From the NCBI RefSeq assembly GCF_000003815.2, contig NC_049990.1:13455460-13519459 (forward strand): a stretch of DNA of 64,000 nt. The letters are read 5' to 3'. The position numbers and the translations under genes were made by a program. The notes beneath the pieces were generated by a model, which worked only from the letters and a program-made list of their open reading frames with translations, did not search any database and was not told the DNA's origin. Source of the stretch: Branchiostoma floridae (taxonomy: Eukaryota; Chordata; Leptocardii; Amphioxiformes; Branchiostomatidae). Position 1 is the stretch's first letter. Each line of letters opens with the position of its first letter. Of this stretch, positions 61,601 to 64,000 are shown in pieces.

Positions 61601-62480
61601 TGTTAACGTAACGGTCGGGGTGTTTCCAGGACGAGTTCGAATCTACCGGTATGCTCACGTTACCTGCGTTGTGCCCCTGGGAAAATGCCATTTTTGTAAC
61701 ATATATTCCGTAAGCATTTGAATACACTCTCAGTAGATAGTAATAAAGCAGGAAGATAACCCCAAAGGTCACATACATGCAGTAAGTGACAGGTCAGAGT
61801 TGGTAGAACTACCTATCATTTAGACATGGCCGAGCGTTCACAGAGAGGTGTTTTCACAGTTATATATTGTCCATATGCTAGTGTCAGATAGCACTATAGT
61901 GGTCTGAGTTGTGTTTAGGCCTGATGAAGTTTGGTTCTTGGATTTCATGATCAGCTAGAAATTGATAGACGAAAAATGAAGAGATAGTAGAGCTCACCAT
62001 GGACGAGATTGGATTCTGACTAGAGTCAAAGTTGCCTATGTCATCATAATTTCTTATTCAACTAATTTGACAAGATAAACCAAATAGAATCTAGATATTC
62101 ATGGAGTATGAGGTCTCTGAACTCACGTCATGAAGTATCAACAAAGTTTTTCAAGTTTTTTTTTCTGTGCGATCTCTGTCTCCACAGTCACATACAGGAG
62201 CTTAGGCTGTTGGACAGATAGCGACATCCGTGCGATCCCCCCACTGGAGGGGCTGGACCCCAGACTACAAGATCCGTACCGTCTGCGAGAAAACGCAATA
62301 GAGAAGTGCTACCAAGCGGCCAGAGACCGAGGCTATGACGTCTTTGCTCTCCAGGACGGAGGTTGGTGCGCGGCATCGTCTGCTGCGAGGCGAGCCTACC
62401 GGCAGTACGGGCCGTCCCAGCGCTGTGGGCCGGCCGGCAAGGGCGGTGTCTGGGCAAACAGCGTGTACGAAATCATATAG
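50805..62480 (+). CDS. Secreted multidomain protein: TIL module, von Willebrand A domain, Cys-rich modules, C-terminal Cys/Trp domain
   Basis: Exons: 50805-50868, 51847-52079, 52453-52654, 53525-53652, 57489-57644, 58186-58266, 59396-59591, 60495-60611, 61418-61558, 62188-62480; phases agree, 536 aa. Residues 1-20 look like a signal peptide ([12 protein letters not shown]). 24-95: TIL domain ([18 protein letters not shown]), then the usual [12 protein letters not shown] and CTC. 140-166: Asp-rich [14 protein letters not shown], like the MopE metal-binding motif. 167-345: vWA domain with complete MIDAS (DGSWS 179-183, Thr251, Asp277 in VTDG). 355-392 and 394-430: two modules of the form C-x(3)-GGVC...CGG...CC. 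440-536: domain with [17 protein letters not shown] and GVWANSVYE, of a type seen in marine invertebrate extracellular proteins. It is likely an extracellular metal-dependent adhesion or recognition protein; the ligand is unknown. Exon 1 is the least certain part. The stop codon lies in the first unit of a minisatellite. Confidence 0.82.
50889..51228. mobile_element. Foldback retroelement (Penelope-like candidate) with two hammerhead-like cores
   Basis: Two long inverted arms lie at about 50895-51015 and 51055-51190 (ATTCAATACAAGTACAGCTA and its inverse, TCTCTACTGGATATTTACTT and its inverse). A tail follows, ending CTTCATAAACGT. The flanks GTGTAACTAATTA and GTGACTAATTA look like a target duplication. 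Hammerhead-like cores lie at 50934-50964 (minus) and 51106-51136 (plus). It lies about 20 bp after the donor of exon 1. Confidence 0.6.
52690..52890 (+). repeat. tRNA-derived SINE-like copy
   Basis: GATTCGAATCCTGTC is a good B box. It is followed by CACGGGAAAGGCAATTTAC and CCAGGTGTAAAAAGACC, a body resembling the sequences after the B boxes near 44820 and 61640. It lies in intron 3 of the secreted gene. Confidence 0.5.
54045..54619. repeat. Left array of nine 44-bp palindromes
   Basis: Each unit is an inverted repeat, GGAGAATTAATGTGATA and its complement, around GCAACCCCC. Units occur about every 70 bp, separated by 24-27-bp spacers (ATAGAGAGATCC..., two main variants). Two units at about 54255-54340 are directly joined without a spacer. 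Arms are nearly perfect, so each unit can extrude as a cruciform or fold in RNA. Confidence 0.93.
55567..55652 (-). tRNA. tRNA-like sequence (Leu/Ser-type, probably a pseudogene or tRNA-derived)
   Basis: Read on the minus strand it begins GTCAGCGTGGCTGCCCGGTC (A box) and contains a perfect T arm, GTGGGTTCGAACCCCAC (B box). The length, about 86 nt with a long variable region, resembles tRNA-Leu or tRNA-Ser. The acceptor stem pairs at only about four of seven positions and the anticodon stem is poor, so it is probably not functional. It lies near the middle of the composite element between the mirrored arrays. Confidence 0.5.
55660..56340. other. Interior of the composite element
   Basis: No coding frame is supported. 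56050-56340 resembles the degenerate repeat of 43100-43540 (GTTCCAAATGCCACAAG against GTTCCAAATACCACCAG). Confidence 0.45.
56345..57000. repeat. Right array of about ten 44-bp palindromes, inverted relative to the left array
   Basis: Units read GGAGAATTAATGTGATA, then AGGGGGTTGC, then TATCACATTAATTCTCC, so the asymmetric centre is the reverse complement of that in the left array. The spacing is again about 65-70 bp, with a different spacer set (AGTAGAAGAATACTGGATC). One unit near 56684 has lost its left arm. Confidence 0.93.
57214..57350. mobile_element. Truncated copy of the GGTACC foldback family
   Basis: TAGGGGTGGGTACCGGTACA, then repeated CAGGTCCAGG and CCTGAACCTGG blocks, match the left 140 bp of 30035-30499 closely. 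The right half is missing. It lies inside the right end of the composite element. Confidence 0.7.
57780..58110. repeat. (CA)n-rich tract
   Basis: ACACAC and close variants (ACACATAC, ACACGTGTAC) dominate for about 330 bp in intron 5 of the secreted gene. The Thr/His-rich and Val/Cys-rich open frames on the two strands are artefacts of this composition. Confidence 0.93.
58552..58607. repeat. (TA)n microsatellite
   Basis: About 28 uninterrupted TA units in intron 6 of the secreted gene. Confidence 0.97.
58973..59391. repeat. 22-bp minisatellite abutting the acceptor of exon 7
   Basis: About 19 copies of GATGTTATCGTTTAAACGTT plus CC, with variants CTTTTAAAC and GTTCAAAC. The last copy runs directly into CATAG|TTCCATGATG, so the array forms the whole region where a pyrimidine tract and branch point would be expected. 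Confidence 0.95.
60719..60857. repeat. 23-bp minisatellite
   Basis: Six copies of AAACATGTGCGAACATGTGT plus GAT lie in intron 8 of the secreted gene. Each unit holds two ACATGT palindromes. Confidence 0.93.
61585..61710 (+). repeat. tRNA-derived SINE-like fragment
   Basis: GTAACGGTCGGGGTG, then GACGAGTTCGAATCTACC, resembles a tRNA D-arm and B box. GTGCCCCTGGGAAAATGCC follows, as in the copies at 44752 and 52690. Confidence 0.45.
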
Positions 62481-63425
62481 TACAGATGTGTGTCTACCAC
62501 GTGTACGAAATCATTTAGTACAGCTGTGTGTCTACCACGTGTACGAAATCATTTAGTACAGCTGTGTGTCTACCACGTGTACGAAATCATATAGTACAGC
62601 TGTGTTTGTACCAATGTACGAAATCATTTAGTACAGCTGTGTTTGTACCATGTGTACGAAATCATTTAGTACAGCTGTGTGTCTACCACGTGTACGAAAT
62701 CATTTAGTACAGCTGTACATGTGTTTGTACCATGTGTACGAAATCATTTAGTACAGCTGTGTTTGTACCACGTGTACGAAATCATATAGTACAGCTGTGT
62801 GTCTACCACGTGTACGAAATCATTTAGTACAGCTGTGTGTCTACCACGTGTACGAAATCATTTAGTACAGCTGTGTGTCTACCACATGTACGAAATCGTT
62901 TAGTACAGCTGTGTGTCTACCACGTGTACGAAATCATATAGTACAGCTGTGTGTCTACCACGTGTACGTAATCATATAGTACAGCTGTGTCAGTCTACCA
63001 CGTGTACGAAATCATATAGTACAGCTGTGTGTCTACCACGTGTACGAAATCGTTTAGTACAGCTGTGTGTCTACCACGTGTACGAAACCATATAGTACAG
63101 ATGTGTGTCTACCACGTGTACGAAATTATTTAGTACAGCTGTGTGTCTACCACGTGTACGAAATCATTTAGTAAAGCTGTGTATCTACCACGTGTACGAA
63201 ATCATTTAGTACAGCTGTGTGTCTACCACGTGTACGAAATCATTTAGTAAAGCTGTGTGTCTACCACGTGTACGCAATCATTTAGTACAGCTGTGTGTCT
63301 ACCACGTGTACGAAATCATATAGTATAGCTGTGTGTCTACCACGTCGTGTACGAAATCATTATACTACCGTAACAGAGCCGTAACAGTAATGTTTCTACC
63401 ACGTGTACGAGATCTTATAGATAAT
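62462..63425 (+). repeat. 38-bp minisatellite containing the stop codon of the secreted gene
   Basis: About two dozen units of CGTGTACGAAATCATTTAGT plus ACAGCTGTGTGTCTACCA. The first unit is coding: GTGTACGAAATCATATAG is the last five codons (VYEII) and the stop. All later units lie in the 3' UTR. Units decay towards 63425. In the coding frame the first TAG ends the protein, so array length does not change it. Confidence 0.95.
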
Positions 63426-64000
63426 AGCTGTGTTTATTGTACGTGTCTGAAATATCATGTATGGTATAGCTGTCCCGTTTTGATATCACGAAGTTGCTTA
63501 GGACAGTTTTAAAACTAAGACTAGCCGATATTGTTGATGAGATTGCTTATTTTCGTTCATGTCTTGAGACCAAGAGTTATTACGATCGGTTTAGTCTGAC
63601 AAAAATTAAATTTTAACAAATCGTTCAGGGAAAGAAAAGTTATAAACTATAATAAGACTAATAATTTCCTCATATAACATATGTAATGAAACACCATAAT
63701 GGAAAATGTAATCTCTCTCTCTGCCAGTCAGTCTATACAGACTATGACACTAATGTACTCAGTAGCACAATAACATGGCATGTAAAGTTTGGGAGATCTA
63801 AATTCCACATTGTCTACTGTTCAAATAGAATCCTCACCCAACATGATGACACTGTCTTCGTAGACTTCATGGTATGAGGAACATGAACCACAAAACCCTT
63901 GTTTACCACATGACTTACGGTATTCATTCAGGATGTGGACAAGAAAGTGATGGCCACAAAAATTTGGCGGGTATTGATAAAAGACTTCATGTTTTATATA
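63426..64000. other. 3' flank of the secreted gene
   Basis: No gene is seen. An ATTAAA at 63605-63610 could serve as a polyadenylation signal, which would put the whole minisatellite in the 3' UTR. The open frame at 63686-63877 has no recognisable domain. Confidence 0.4.

Overview
This is a eukaryotic, intron-rich window, most likely from an invertebrate chordate genome such as amphioxus (Branchiostoma). The basis is single pre-duplication versions of genes that vertebrates hold as families, short conserved exons in long introns, and many short terminal-inverted-repeat (TIR) elements and minisatellites. The species call is inference. Most six-frame open frames are chance; real coding sequence appears only as spliced exons. 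I joined exons by splice sites, reading phase and protein family similarity. All three gene models close in frame.

Layout. 1-1710: a 203-bp tandem array with a TTAA-flanked element inside its last unit. 1711-6400: no gene seen. 6566-19412 (+): a GCKIII (MST3/MST4/YSK1-type, STK24/25/26) protein kinase, 11 coding exons, 431 aa. 21950-42283 (+): SAP130, a Sin3-HDAC corepressor subunit, one non-coding and 18 coding exons, 917 aa. 42330-50800: gene-poor, full of transposon relics, with a GC-rich core at 46.4-47.6 kb. 50805-62480 (+): a secreted multidomain protein (signal peptide, TIL module, Asp-rich metal-binding-like motif, von Willebrand A domain with a complete MIDAS, two Cys-rich modules, C-terminal Cys/Trp domain), 10 exons, 536 aa. 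62481-64000: its 3' flank. The three genes share a strand but show no sign of acting together.

The most unusual signal is that minisatellites repeatedly grow from exon edges and copy functional signals. The last kinase intron carries 15 copies of the terminal 3' splice site. SAP130 exon 16 has eight copies of its acceptor plus exon start. SAP130 exon 10 runs into a 60-bp in-frame array in which every unit has a usable donor. The secreted gene's stop codon lies in the first unit of a 38-bp array, and another of its acceptors abuts a 22-bp array. A large 46-bp array in SAP130 intron 14 is split by a TA-flanked element.

Two other signals stand out. Five copies of a 31-nt hammerhead-ribozyme-like core (CUGANGA, hairpin, GAAAC, then GUC) occur in Penelope-like repeats, with hairpin stems that differ in sequence but keep pairing. 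A 3.6-kb element in an intron of the secreted gene carries two mirror-image arrays of spaced 44-bp palindromes around a tRNA-like sequence.
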